NCBI GenBank assembly: GCA_043747875.1 | Contig: JAYTOI010000037.1 | Coordinates: 1-64,000 of the forward strand | From: CADEED01 sp043747875 | GTDB lineage: Bacteria; Pseudomonadota; Gammaproteobacteria; Steroidobacterales; Steroidobacteraceae | Reading direction: 5' to 3' | DNA: 64,000 nt | In this document: positions 1 to 7,127 of the stretch, piece by piece | Numbering within the stretch: position 1 is the stretch's first letter | How the letters are laid out: every line of letters begins with the position of its first letter | Notes under the pieces: generated by a model | The model's database searches: none | What the model saw: only the letters and a program-made list of their open reading frames with translations | What the model was told of the DNA's origin: nothing | Made by a program: the position numbers and the translations under genes

Positions 1-1
1 A

Positions 2-496
2 AAGACAGCTAAGAATCGTCGCCTTCGGCTCCGCCAGCGGCTCACTCAGGTGGGCACAATCCGGGGAAACCGGGTGGTACTAATGCGGGAAATCCTGCAG
101 CTGGCAACGCGCGCCAAGCCTGGCATGGGTGAAGAGGCAGGAAATGCGCTCATGCAGAGCGCCCTATCGAAGACATTTGGCTCTACCATTCGCGAGCTCA
201 CAAAAGCAGGAAAGCTGCCGCCTGAATTGGAAGTAAAAGTTAAGGAATTGCTGGCCGAACGGAACTGGCTCGTCCACGAGTCACGTGCAAGCAGCCGCAG
301 TGCGGTGCGCAACGACGAATCATGTCTCTCGGTGGTCAATAGAATAGATGCAATTGGCGACATGGCCTTGGTCCTGATGCGGCAGTTTGAGGCTCTCGTG
401 GGTACGGTGGTCAAGTCATATGGCATTTCTACTGATGATATCGACGCGCGGGCTGCGGAGCTGCTCCAAAAATGGCACGCCGGCAATGCGCTCTAA
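2..496 (+). CDS. HEPN-like protein, cassette 1, 5' partial
   Basis: The frame is open from the window edge and no cassette boundary (GTTAG) is seen before it, so the true start is probably upstream. GTG at 50 and ATG at 83 are internal options. The product is helical and soluble. It carries RNWLVH at 260-277, matching the R-polar-X3-H (RX4H) motif of HEPN ribonucleases. HEPN proteins are often RNase toxins or minimal nucleotidyltransferase partners, but no partner gene shares this cassette. The stop TAA lies inside the R'' core of the following attC. The HEPN assignment rests on the motif and helical look only. Confidence 0.6.
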   Translation, partial: KTAKNRRLRLRQRLTQVGTIRGNRVVLMREILQLATRAKPGMGEEAGNALMQSALSKTFGSTIRELTKAGKLPPELEVKVKELLAERNWLVHESRASSRSAVRNDESCLSVVNRIDAIGDMALVLMRQFEALVGTVVKSYGISTDDIDARAAELLQKWHAGNAL

Positions 497-578
497 CAAA
501 TCGCTGGAGCGGACGCGTGAAAGATAAAGTGCCAAGTTCATACGTCGGCGTGCGCGCCGCTCAGCTCAACCGTTAGAG
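491..578 (+). repeat. attC site 1
   Basis: R'' CTCTAAC at 491-497 and R' GTTAGAG at 572-578. The central block is near-identical to its neighbours. The R'' TAA is the stop codon of cassette 1. Confidence 0.95.
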
Positions 579-581
579 CGC

Positions 582-1115
582 ATGAGCACGCGCCCCGTCG
601 AGGTCGACGCCTTCGCTCAATCGACCCGCGATTTCCTCGCGTGGTGCGATCGTTCGCATGAAGGAAAATCCCCAGGCCCTTTTCGGCATGAAGCTCTTTT
701 CTCGTTGTCAGTCATTTACACGGCCGCCCTTTCTCTCCCTGGTGTCGAAGCGCGAGATACGCCCGACCCACCGTCGATGACGCCCGAAAAACGCTCCGCT
801 ATCGCCCGCAACCTCTCCAGCTTGCCCTTTCAGTATTACTGGGAAATCTTTACTCCGTCAGACCTCGATGGAGACAAGGAGCCGGTGTGTGGGGACTTGT
901 TCGATGACTTTCAGGATATTTACGGAGACCTTTCAACCGGGCTGTGGCTTTATGATCGTGGGCATGTCGAAACGGCGGCTTTCACATGGAATCTCATGTT
1001 CGGTGTTCATTGGGGACGTCACGCTGTGAGCGCCATGCACGCGCTCCACTCCTTTGATCCCGACGACGCCGAGATGCGCTCTAACAAATCGCTGGAGCGG
1101 ACGCGTGAGGGATAA
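582..1115 (+). CDS. DUF5063-like protein with attC-encoded tail, cassette 2
   Basis: 177 residues, ATG nine bases after the cassette boundary. The core (YYWEIFTP, GDLFDDFQDIYGDL, FGVHWGRHAVSAMHAL) looks like the DUF5063 family of small acidic soluble proteins with unknown function. The last residues, SNKSLERTREG, are encoded by the attC itself (the gene runs 37 bases into it), so the C terminus is a cassette-site product rather than a family feature. Family assignment is from memory of the pattern. Confidence 0.7.
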   Translation: MSTRPVEVDAFAQSTRDFLAWCDRSHEGKSPGPFRHEALFSLSVIYTAALSLPGVEARDTPDPPSMTPEKRSAIARNLSSLPFQYYWEIFTPSDLDGDKEPVCGDLFDDFQDIYGDLSTGLWLYDRGHVETAAFTWNLMFGVHWGRHAVSAMHALHSFDPDDAEMRSNKSLERTREG

Positions 1116-1166
1116 AGTGCCAAGCTCAGACGCCCGCGCGCGCGCCGCTCAGCTCAACCGTTAGGC
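1079..1166 (+). repeat. attC site 2
   Basis: R'' CTCTAAC at 1079-1085 and R' GTTAGGC at 1160-1166. Its 5' end is coding sequence for the tail of the cassette 2 protein. Confidence 0.95.
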
Positions 1167-1194
1167 GGCACTCGGCGTTGGCGCTTGCTCCAAG

Positions 1195-1575
1195 ATGTAC
1201 TTACGTTTCGTTCTCAAAGTGTTGGAAAGCGACTCAGGTTACCGCCGCGGGATCCTCGTTGCCGCTCACGAACTTCGCGACAACGGAGATTTGAGTGTCG
1301 AGGAACATCGCGAGATCCATGAAGCATTGGCATGGTTCAACGCAAACTTGAACCACCCATCCTGTCTTGCCGACCCGAGCAAACGTCGTGCCATTTCTTG
1401 GTTCAAGCCAGGTGCAGCCAAGCCAATATCTAAAATGTGGGGGCTCAAAGCGATTCTCGAAAATCATGGGCATACTGTCGACGTGCACAAGACCGACGAT
1501 CCTGGCATCGTTCCTTTCGAGGATGGCTGGCAAGTCGTCGCAAAGCCGCATAAGGGTGAGCGTGTGCCATGGTAA
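1195..1575 (+). CDS. Hypothetical soluble protein, cassette 3
   Basis: 126 residues, from ATG 34 bases after the cassette boundary to a TAA just before the next R''. The N-terminal half has a pattern I associate with small cassette-borne proteins (LRFVLKVLESDSGYRRGI, then a WFNANLNHP segment). The C-terminal half (KAILENHGHTVDVHKTDDPG) is more polar. No signal peptide or membrane segment is seen. Function is not recognised. The first 12 bases of the cassette and the 12 bases ending in R'' are perfect reverse complements, confirming this gene is a single excisable unit. Confidence 0.7.
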   Translation: MYLRFVLKVLESDSGYRRGILVAAHELRDNGDLSVEEHREIHEALAWFNANLNHPSCLADPSKRRAISWFKPGAAKPISKMWGLKAILENHGHTVDVHKTDDPGIVPFEDGWQVVAKPHKGERVPW

Positions 1576-1579
1576 TGCC

Positions 1580-1669
1580 GCCTAACAAATCTCTACGGAG
1601 CGGACGCGTGAGGGATAAAGTGCCAAGCCCAGACATCGGCGTGCGCGCCGCTCAGCTCAACCGTTAGGC
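1580..1669 (+). repeat. attC site 3
   Basis: R'' GCCTAAC at 1580-1586, R' GTTAGGC at 1663-1669. Two bases longer than most sites because of an insertion near L'' (AAATCTCTACGGAGCGG). Confidence 0.95.
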
Positions 1670-1688
1670 GTCTCGAAGGAGCAGTCTC

Positions 1689-2051
1689 ATGAACGTTTTG
1701 CTCAAGATACTCATGATCGCAGTCGCAGCCTCAACACTCATATTCGCTGTGGTAGTGCTCGATAAGAAGATTGCCAAGATCTTGGAAGTTCGCTGGCAGT
1801 TGCTGGCTCGCTCTGCCCTGTACGCATTCGTGTTTACTCCAACTGCTTATCATTACGCGCCGAACACGATTGTGGCGCCACTACATCTCTCCACGATCGG
1901 CGGAAACCTGTTCTATGGCCACGACTACACCTGGGGAATGTTTTCTTTTGGCGTGGCGTTGCCACTTTTGTGTGGGTGGGCCGCAATTCTGATTGTCTTG
2001 CTCTTCAGGTGGCAGTTGCCTGCACGGGCCGTGCAGGCGAGGGCCGAGTGA
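1689..2051 (+). CDS. Small membrane protein, cassette 4
   Basis: 120 residues, ATG preceded by AAGGAG at a good distance. Three hydrophobic stretches (about residues 4-24, 40-60 and 86-106) predict a small inner-membrane protein. No family recognised. The cassette ends match in reverse complement over 12 bases (GTTAGGCGTCTC against GAGACGCCTAAC). Confidence 0.7.
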   Translation: MNVLLKILMIAVAASTLIFAVVVLDKKIAKILEVRWQLLARSALYAFVFTPTAYHYAPNTIVAPLHLSTIGGNLFYGHDYTWGMFSFGVALPLLCGWAAILIVLLFRWQLPARAVQARAE

Positions 2052-2058
2052 CCGAGAC

Positions 2059-2146
2059 GCCTAACAACTCGCTGGAGCGGACGCGTGAGGGATAAAGTGC
2101 CAAGCTCAGACGTCGGCGTGCGCGCCGCTCAGCTCAACCGTTAGGC
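2059..2146 (+). repeat. attC site 4
   Basis: R'' GCCTAAC at 2059-2065, R' GTTAGGC at 2140-2146, standard central block. Confidence 0.95.
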
Positions 2147-2156
2147 GGTACGCGAC

Positions 2157-2561
2157 ATGGCCAACGGCTTCCACGGCCCACAGGCACAGTGGGAATCTCT
2201 TGAGACGCCGCTTCGAGCGTTAGACGCGGAGCTTCGATCCTTCGCGGAGCGCCACGGTGCAGCGCTCACGAGCAATAGCAGAAGCTGGCCGGATCGGTCG
2301 ATCTTTTGGGGCAACTCCATTCGGCACCTAATCCAAATTTACCTAGCGGATGAAGTGCGTCTGACGTATAGCTTTTGGCTTTGTGCCCATGAGGATCGAG
2401 GCGGCAAACGGTACTTGAGGAAGCAATTCCTTAAGGAAGCGGTACCCATTATAGAAATAGCGGCTGACCTGCCGAATCTGTTAGAAGAGGGGCGGTTGTT
2501 ACTGGAGGGATGGTCCAGTGAGACGTTGGAATTCGCTACAGAGCTGAGCCCGCATCCTTGA
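2157..2561 (+). CDS. Hypothetical soluble protein, cassette 5
   Basis: 134 residues starting MANGFHGPQAQWE, ten bases after the cassette boundary. Tryptophan-rich and acidic, with no signal peptide or membrane segment. The pattern (LRALDAEL, SWPDRSIFWGNSIRHLIQIYL, FWLCAHEDRGGKRYLRKQF) looks like a compact globular domain often found in cassette-like small proteins. Function unknown. Confidence 0.7.
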   Translation: MANGFHGPQAQWESLETPLRALDAELRSFAERHGAALTSNSRSWPDRSIFWGNSIRHLIQIYLADEVRLTYSFWLCAHEDRGGKRYLRKQFLKEAVPIIEIAADLPNLLEEGRLLLEGWSSETLEFATELSPHP

Positions 2562-2567
2562 CGGCGC

Positions 2568-2655
2568 GCCTAACAAGTCGTTCGAGCAGACGCGTGTGGG
2601 ATAAAGTGCCAAGTTCATACGTCGGCGTGCGCGCCGCTCAACTCAGTCGTTAGGT
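2568..2655 (+). repeat. attC site 5
   Basis: R'' GCCTAAC at 2568-2574, R' GTTAGGT at 2649-2655. The stem differs slightly (TTCGAGCAGACGCG). Confidence 0.94.
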
Positions 2656-2685
2656 TGCTCCGAATTCTCCCCTGTACGGTTGGGG

Positions 2686-2715
2686 TTGCAATCTCCTATT
2701 TACCGTAGTTACACT
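2686..2715 (+). promoter_or_regulatory. Possible cassette-internal promoter for brnTA
   Basis: TTGCAA at 2686-2691 and TACACT at 2710-2715 are 18 bp apart, a plausible sigma70 pair. Initiation would fall almost on the GTG start of brnT, giving a very short leader. Unlike most cassettes, this one has about 65 bp before the first gene, consistent with a toxin-antitoxin unit carrying its own promoter. Confidence 0.4.
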
Positions 2716-2720
2716 AATTC

Positions 2721-2996
2721 GTGCGCATTACCTTCGATCCAGCCAAGCGAGCTGCCACTCTGGAAGAGCGAGGGCTCGATTTCGCGGATACCGCTGAAGT
2801 ATTCGATGGGATCACGGTTGAAGCGGAGGACACGCGCAAGGACTACGGAGAGACGAGAATCATTTGTTTCGGCCTGTTGCGAGGCCGGCTTGTGCAGATC
2901 GTCTATACGTCGCGTGACGCTGGGCGTCACATCATCAGTATGAGGAAAGCCAATGGCCGCGAAAAAGCGCGTCTCGCGCCGCTCCTTGGGATCTGA
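2721..2996 (+). CDS. brnT: BrnT family toxin, cassette 6
   Basis: 91 residues from GTG. BrnT toxins are RelE-fold ribonucleases that stop translation. The diagnostic layout is here: FDPAKRAATLEERGLDFADT near the N terminus, then a DTRKDYGETR strand, the LVQIVYTSRD strand and the C-terminal RHIISMRKANGREKARL. It precedes and overlaps brnA by 44 bp, the usual toxin-first order of BrnTA. Length is typical. Confidence 0.88.
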   Translation: MRITFDPAKRAATLEERGLDFADTAEVFDGITVEAEDTRKDYGETRIICFGLLRGRLVQIVYTSRDAGRHIISMRKANGREKARLAPLLGI

Positions 2997-3228
2997 TCTC
3001 AGGCGTGTCGACGAACACAGAATCAAGCCGCACGAGTACGTGGACGGCCCGTGCCTGACGTCCGAGATGCTCGGTCGCATGGTGGTGAAGAAGCGTGGGC
3101 GCCCAATTTCCGGCAATGCACGACGGCTTTTGACATTGCGTCTTCCGGTCGAGGTCATCGAACGATGGAAGGCCACTGGTCCTGGCTGGCAAACGCGCAT
3201 GGCCGACCGTCTTAGTAAGACGCGCTAG
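2953..3228 (+). CDS. brnA: BrnA family antitoxin, cassette 6
   Basis: 91 residues, ATG inside the end of brnT. The C-terminal half (KRGRPISGNARRLLTLRLP then VIERWKATGPGWQTRMADRL) is the ribbon-helix-helix DNA-binding part of BrnA, which neutralises BrnT and represses the pair. The N-terminal half carries the toxin-binding region. Followed at once by attC site 6. The cassette ends match over 12 bases. Confidence 0.85.
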   Translation: MAAKKRVSRRSLGSDLRRVDEHRIKPHEYVDGPCLTSEMLGRMVVKKRGRPISGNARRLLTLRLPVEVIERWKATGPGWQTRMADRLSKTR

Positions 3229-3232
3229 AGCA

Positions 3233-3320
3233 ACCTAACAAATCGCTGGAGCGGACGCGTGATAGATAAAGTGCCAAGCCCAATCGTCGGCGCGCGCGCC
3301 GCTCAGCTCCACCGTTAGTT
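3233..3320 (+). repeat. attC site 6
   Basis: R'' ACCTAAC at 3233-3239, R' GTTAGTT at 3314-3320. Confidence 0.95.
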
Positions 3321-3327
3321 GGCCCTC

Positions 3328-3744
3328 ATGCGCCTCGCAAAGATACTCAGTTGGGTGGTATTCGCGCTACTTGTCTGCGCGATCGTCGCACAAGCGTATA
3401 GATTCTCGGGCACAGTGAGACCGTCGCAGCTGCTGCTATGGGTGCCAATGACGCTGGCGCTCTGGGTCTACTATCGACAAGCACCGGTTTGGCTCCGAAT
3501 GACCGCCTTGCTCGCAAACGTGCTTTGGGCATTGCTAGGAGGCTTTCTTGTGTTCTGCGCCGTCGCCGGGCTTCTCGGTTGGCAGTACTTTGCAGTCGCA
3601 AGCCCGGTTGTCGTCATACCATTCGCGGTCGTTGTTCTACTTCTACCTGGCGCAATAAATGTCATGGCGTTGTGGGTCGGGGCGGCGCCGAAAAAGGTCT
3701 CCGCCGGGCCGCCTAACACCTCGCTGGAGCGGACGCGTGATTGA
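3328..3744 (+). CDS. Small membrane protein with attC-encoded tail, cassette 7
   Basis: 138 residues from ATG at 3328 (a TTG nine bases earlier is also in frame). Four hydrophobic segments span most of the protein, including SWVVFALLVCAIVA and VVVIPFAVVVLLL. The C terminus GPPNTSLERTRD is largely read from the attC. No family recognised. Confidence 0.68.
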   Translation: MRLAKILSWVVFALLVCAIVAQAYRFSGTVRPSQLLLWVPMTLALWVYYRQAPVWLRMTALLANVLWALLGGFLVFCAVAGLLGWQYFAVASPVVVIPFAVVVLLLPGAINVMALWVGAAPKKVSAGPPNTSLERTRD

Positions 3745-3799
3745 TAAAGCGTTCAAGCTCATACACCGGCGCGCGCGCCGCTCAGCTCCACCGTTAGGC
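3711..3799 (+). repeat. attC site 7
   Basis: R'' GCCTAAC at 3711-3717, R' GTTAGGC at 3793-3799. One base longer than most sites (GATAAAGCGTTCAAG). Confidence 0.94.
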
Positions 3800-3809
3800 G
3801 ACATCGATC

Positions 3810-4157
3810 ATGCTCCGCGCTTCGTTCATCACCATAGACGAAGATCCCGATCTGATTGTCTCTTTCGGCCTCGAACCGAGTGACGCCAGATCACTCACGC
3901 TTATCCGCAGCCCCCATCTCGAGCATCTAATTGCCGACGAGGATCGTGGGGTAACCGTTTCGTACTCCGGCGATACGTCAGGAGTCGTTCGCCTTCTTTT
4001 GACCGTAGACTGGTCAGATGAAACGGTCCGACTAGAAGCAACGAAACAGATATATGCTCTAAACGTTTCTGGGGTCGAGGCTGTAGAAATCGCCGAGGCT
4101 AAGCGTATTCTTTCCCTGATGAATGCTGACGGTAGGTTCCGGTGCGATGTCGCCTAA
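3810..4157 (+). CDS. Hypothetical soluble protein, cassette 8
   Basis: 115 residues, acidic, with alternating strands and a C-terminal helix (AVEIAEAKRILSLMNADGRF). No signal peptide or membrane segment. Not recognised. The stop TAA is the one in R'' of attC site 8, and cassette ends match over 13 bases (GTTAGGCGACATC against GATGTCGCCTAAC). Confidence 0.65.
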   Translation: MLRASFITIDEDPDLIVSFGLEPSDARSLTLIRSPHLEHLIADEDRGVTVSYSGDTSGVVRLLLTVDWSDETVRLEATKQIYALNVSGVEAVEIAEAKRILSLMNADGRFRCDVA

Positions 4158-4239
4158 CAAATCGTTGGAGCGGACGCGTGAACGATAAAGTGCCAAGCCC
4201 ATACTTCGGCGCGCGCGCCGCTCAGCTCAATCGTTAGAC
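4152..4239 (+). repeat. attC site 8
   Basis: R'' GCCTAAC at 4152-4158, R' GTTAGAC at 4233-4239. The R'' TAA ends the cassette 8 gene. Confidence 0.95.
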
Positions 4240-4244
4240 GGCTC

Positions 4245-4559
4245 TCAGCGTTTCGCGATGATCTTCGCCAGCTCACGATTCGAAGTGCCAAGCGCGAGTA
4301 GCGACTTCACCAGCAGATCCAATGACACGGTCGGATCGCCAGCTTCCATTTTGGCCACACGAGACTGACTTGAGCGCAACGACTGTGCCAGCTGGCTTTG
4401 GGTTACTCCCCGCGACTGGCGCCTGGACTTCAATCCATCCGCAAGTCGCAAGCGCAGGTCGATGAATGCTTCCTCTTGGTCACTCAGTCCTAGGAAGTCC
4501 TTGGCATCGCCAACCCGCCAACCCTTTTCAGCCAGTTTCTTTCGCCTACTTTCGCGCAC
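4245..4559 (-). CDS. XRE-family antitoxin (HigA-like), cassette 9
   Basis: 104 residues. A helix-turn-helix of the Cro/CI (XRE) type is clear: RQSRGVTQSQLAQSLRSSQS, then VAKMEAGDPTVSLDLL. The N-terminal extension would be the toxin-binding part. It lies downstream of, and overlaps by 14 bp, the toxin gene, the toxin-first order of HigBA. The pair is on the minus strand, opposite to all other cassette genes, so it cannot be driven by upstream array transcription. Confidence 0.85.
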   Translation of the reverse strand: MRESRRKKLAEKGWRVGDAKDFLGLSDQEEAFIDLRLRLADGLKSRRQSRGVTQSQLAQSLRSSQSRVAKMEAGDPTVSLDLLVKSLLALGTSNRELAKIIAKR

Positions 4560-4884
4560 GGTCGTACTCCTTAAATCGCTTCTTACACGTATCTATGACC
4601 GCTTTCGGAGTAGCCCGACTCTTCTTTGCGAAGACTTCCACGATCACAATGGCATCCCTATCGATCCGCAACACCAGCCGCCAATTGCCCGTGGTGTCGT
4701 TTACCCGCAGCTCGTGGCACCTAGCTCCGATTGATGGCATCGGGCGCGAAGCTGGCATTTCAAGCAAATCACCACGTTGCAGGCGCCTTAGAAGAAACCC
4801 CGCTTCGATGCGCCCTTCTTTTGAGAAGGGTGGCGACTTAACTTCGCCATGCAACCACACCAATGGCTTGTGCTTCGAGCTCAC
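4546..4884 (-). CDS. HigB/RelE-like toxin (Gp49-type), cassette 9
   Basis: 112 residues from GTG. The layout is that of the phage Gp49/HigB-like RelE superfamily: LVWLHGEVKSPPFSKEGRI, a leucine/arginine-rich LLRRLQRGDLLEMPASRPMP, then CHELRVNDTTGNWRLVLRID and VIVEVFAKKSRATPKAVIDT. Members cleave mRNA on ribosomes. First gene of a two-gene unit with the XRE antitoxin. Confidence 0.82.
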   Translation of the reverse strand: MSSKHKPLVWLHGEVKSPPFSKEGRIEAGFLLRRLQRGDLLEMPASRPMPSIGARCHELRVNDTTGNWRLVLRIDRDAIVIVEVFAKKSRATPKAVIDTCKKRFKEYDRARK

Positions 4885-4891
4885 GGGGCGC

Positions 4892-4920
4892 AGTATATGT
4901 CAGAATGGACATATGCGAAA
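4892..4920 (-). promoter_or_regulatory. Promoter and palindromic operator of the HigBA-like pair
   Basis: A perfect dyad, ATATGTC-N6-GACATAT (4895-4914), sits just upstream of the toxin start. On the minus strand it overlaps a -10-like TATACT (4897-4892) with a weak -35-like TTTCGC (4920-4915) 17 bp away. This is the expected arrangement for autorepression by the antitoxin. Confidence 0.6.
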
Positions 4921-4925
4921 GAGCC

Positions 4926-5013
4926 GACTAACAAATCGCTGGAGCGGACGCGTGAAGGATAAAGTGCCAAGCTCAAGCGCCGGCGCGCGCGCCGCTCAGC
5001 TCAACCGTCAGGC
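4926..5013 (+). repeat. attC site 9 (variant R')
   Basis: R'' GACTAAC at 4926-4932. The R' core is GTCAGGC at 5007-5013, with C in place of the second T of GTT. Confidence 0.92.
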
Positions 5014-5115
5014 GGCAGTCATTGGCAACGTAAGTCGAATGACTACGTTCTCCCATGAATCGCGCAGCGAGGATGCGTCGCTGCAAATCTGGACCGCAAC
5101 ACATAGGATTGCCGA

Positions 5116-5565
5116 ATGAACACCAGTGTCAAGTTTTCGCAGGCCTTTTCGTGGAAAACTGTTGGATTCTGGCTGGTGCTCGCGATGGCGCTCCTACAGT
5201 TGTTCTATTCGTGCTTTGCCTTCGCAAGCCCGATTGAGTTTGCTAGCTATCGGGGCAGCAAACTGGGCCACGACACGGAGTGGGTGCGCATCTACGCTTC
5301 TCGCACGCTATTCGTGGCGTTGGTGCTTGGACTCTTGCTATCGCTTCAAGAGATTGCTCTTCTTCGGTGGATTTCCGTGCTCGGAATTGTCATGCCACTT
5401 AGCGATGCTGTCCTGGCATATCAAAGCTCTGCACCATCTTCGATAATCGCGAGGCACCTAGCAACAATCATCTATCTTTTTCTAACCGTGGGGGTCTTGA
5501 CCTACTGGCTAAAACGCAACCGGCGGCCGCCTAACACCTCGCTGGAGCGGGCGCGTGAGGGATAA
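5116..5565 (+). CDS. DUF4267-like membrane protein with attC-encoded tail, cassette 10
   Basis: 149 residues starting MNTSVKFSQAFSWKTVGFW. Four hydrophobic segments. The motif region ASYRGSKLGHDTEWVRIYAS followed by RTLFVALVLGLLL looks like DUF4267 small membrane proteins of unknown role. The tail PPNTSLERAREG is mostly attC-derived. A 100-bp stretch between the cassette boundary and the start holds no other gene I can support. Confidence 0.62.
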   Translation: MNTSVKFSQAFSWKTVGFWLVLAMALLQLFYSCFAFASPIEFASYRGSKLGHDTEWVRIYASRTLFVALVLGLLLSLQEIALLRWISVLGIVMPLSDAVLAYQSSAPSSIIARHLATIIYLFLTVGVLTYWLKRNRRPPNTSLERAREG

Positions 5566-5616
5566 AGTGCCAAGCTCAGACCGCGGCGCGCGCGCCGCTC
5601 AGCTCAACCGTTAAGC
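5529..5616 (+). repeat. attC site 10
   Basis: R'' GCCTAAC at 5529-5535, R' GTTAAGC at 5610-5616. Confidence 0.94.
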
Positions 5617-5631
5617 GGGAGGAGAACCGTC

Positions 5632-6066
5632 GTGGAAAAGTCACTGACGCTGCGATACAACCTTAGCACCCTGGCCGTTGTCGGTCTTTGCATTGCTCTT
5701 CCGCTCATGCGATTGAGTGATAATCATTGGGTTCCAGTCGCGTTGATGTTTGCTACAGGTTTGGTATTCGGCTACCGGGATGGCCGCGCAATACTGACGC
5801 ACCGGGATGCGCTCCTTGCGGCGAAGGATAGAGAGGACGTTGCGGAGATCCTCGGGCAGTCGTGGCTTGATCCAAGTTTCATCGCCTATTTGTGTATCGC
5901 CGCGCTTGGCACGCTATCAGTTGCTCTCGTGTACAGCGATGAAGTACCGAAGATCGGAGCAGCCTCGATCTGGGCCCTTGTTGCAGGGCGCGCGGCTGGC
6001 AGCTTTCCAAGCTTTGTCATCCTAAAAAGATATGCGCGAAGCCGGAATGCGCAGCCTGCCGCCTAA
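5632..6066 (+). CDS. Small membrane protein, cassette 11
   Basis: 144 residues from GTG, preceded by GGGAGGAG at a suitable distance. Hydrophobic segments near residues 12-28, 33-48, 84-102 and 108-130 with an amphipathic charged stretch between them (LTHRDALLAAKDREDVAEIL). No family recognised. The stop TAA is supplied by R'' of the next attC. Confidence 0.66.
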   Translation: MEKSLTLRYNLSTLAVVGLCIALPLMRLSDNHWVPVALMFATGLVFGYRDGRAILTHRDALLAAKDREDVAEILGQSWLDPSFIAYLCIAALGTLSVALVYSDEVPKIGAASIWALVAGRAAGSFPSFVILKRYARSRNAQPAA

Positions 6067-6148
6067 CACCTCGTTCGAGCGGACGCGTGAGGGATAAAGT
6101 GCCAAGCTCATACAGCTACGCGCGCGCCGCTCAGCTCAACCGTTAGGC
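6061..6148 (+). repeat. attC site 11
   Basis: R'' GCCTAAC at 6061-6067, R' GTTAGGC at 6142-6148. The R'' TAA ends the cassette 11 gene. Confidence 0.95.
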
Positions 6149-6151
6149 GAC

Positions 6152-6463
6152 ATGAGCACAGTAGCCAACAAAACACGCGCCCAGCGAAACCTGCGGGTTG
6201 CGGGCGCAATTGGTCTCCCTTTAGCAGTAATGGCCCTATACCTCATTGCTTCCAGGGCGCCATTCCAAAGGATGCCTCCTCCTTGGAGCGACTACATCGG
6301 CTTTGGAGTCGCGCTAGTTTCTGGTGCCTATTGTGTCTGGAAGCTAGTTCCACACGTGGGGTGGCGCACGCTGGCATTACTTGCTTACGCTCTCGGCTGC
6401 GCTGGGTTCTTGTTCATCTTCTCGCTCATCTTTGTATGCTCCGCTTTTGGGGACTGTTTGTGA
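6152..6463 (+). CDS. Small membrane protein, cassette 12
   Basis: 103 residues, ATG four bases past the cassette boundary, so the start codon lies inside the terminal inverted repeat (GTTAGGCGACATG against CATGTCGCCTAAC). Three hydrophobic segments after a basic N terminus. Cysteine-containing C terminus FVCSAFGDCL. No family recognised. Confidence 0.65.
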   Translation: MSTVANKTRAQRNLRVAGAIGLPLAVMALYLIASRAPFQRMPPPWSDYIGFGVALVSGAYCVWKLVPHVGWRTLALLAYALGCAGFLFIFSLIFVCSAFGDCL

Positions 6464-6481
6464 GATGTCTTCCTGCATGTC

Positions 6482-6569
6482 GCCTAACACATCGCTCGAG
6501 CGGACGCGTGAGGGATAAAGTGCCAAGCTCATACATCGGCGCGCGTGCCGCTCAGCTCAGCCGTTAGGC
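6482..6569 (+). repeat. attC site 12
   Basis: R'' GCCTAAC at 6482-6488, R' GTTAGGC at 6563-6569. Confidence 0.95.
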
Positions 6570-6578
6570 GGCATAGAA

Positions 6579-7040
6579 ATGTACTCGCATCGCCAAGCAG
6601 CGTGGCGTAGCGCCTGGGCGGTCGGTGCCACTGTTCTGCCCTTTCTCGTGGTCTATCTGTGGGGAATGCTTCAACCAGGCGCAGCGTCGCCGGTCTTGCC
6701 CTGCGTTGTCGCTTTGGCAGTGATTGGCGTGCTCGCGGTGGTGCTCGCCACTGCATTCGGTCTCGGGTTTCGCCTTTCCGCCCGCAAGACGGTCGGAATC
6801 GCTGTGATGGTGGCCACAGCAGCTGCGTATTTGGTCCCGCTCGCGCTGCTGTCGTTCATTCCTATCGAAACTCACGCTGTGGCGGTGGCCTTTCCAACTA
6901 CACCCGACCAAGCTCAGCGCGCATCTGTCATGTCAGTCTTGGTGCCAGTGAGCGCAGTCACCCTCGTGCTCTTTGCTTTTCCGCTTGGAGTTTCATTCGT
7001 GGCAGCTCGCCTCATCAGGGGAGGTGCCAATGCCGCCTAA
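6579..7040 (+). CDS. Small membrane protein, cassette 13
   Basis: 153 residues with four strongly hydrophobic segments (around residues 15-32, 40-65, 72-92 and 118-145). No family recognised. The stop TAA is supplied by R'' of attC site 13. Confidence 0.66.
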   Translation: MYSHRQAAWRSAWAVGATVLPFLVVYLWGMLQPGAASPVLPCVVALAVIGVLAVVLATAFGLGFRLSARKTVGIAVMVATAAAYLVPLALLSFIPIETHAVAVAFPTTPDQAQRASVMSVLVPVSAVTLVLFAFPLGVSFVAARLIRGGANAA

Positions 7041-7122
7041 CTCCTCGCTGGAGCGCACGCGTGAATGTTAAAGTGCCAAGTCCGACCCGCCGCAGCCGCG
7101 CCGCTCAGCTCGACCAATAGGT
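7035..7122 (+). repeat. attC site 13 (degenerate R')
   Basis: R'' GCCTAAC at 7035-7041. The R' end reads AATAGGT at 7116-7122 instead of GTTAGGT, so the G/TT exchange point is altered. Central block is more divergent (CCGCCGCAGCCGCGCCGC). Confidence 0.85.
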
Positions 7123-7127
7123 GTCAG

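Noticed and set aside
4466..5119. Long open frames running through attC sites (for example LTNRWSGRVKDKVPSS)
   Set aside because: They are the non-coding third frame of attC joined to antisense or shadow frames; no family likeness or ribosome site.
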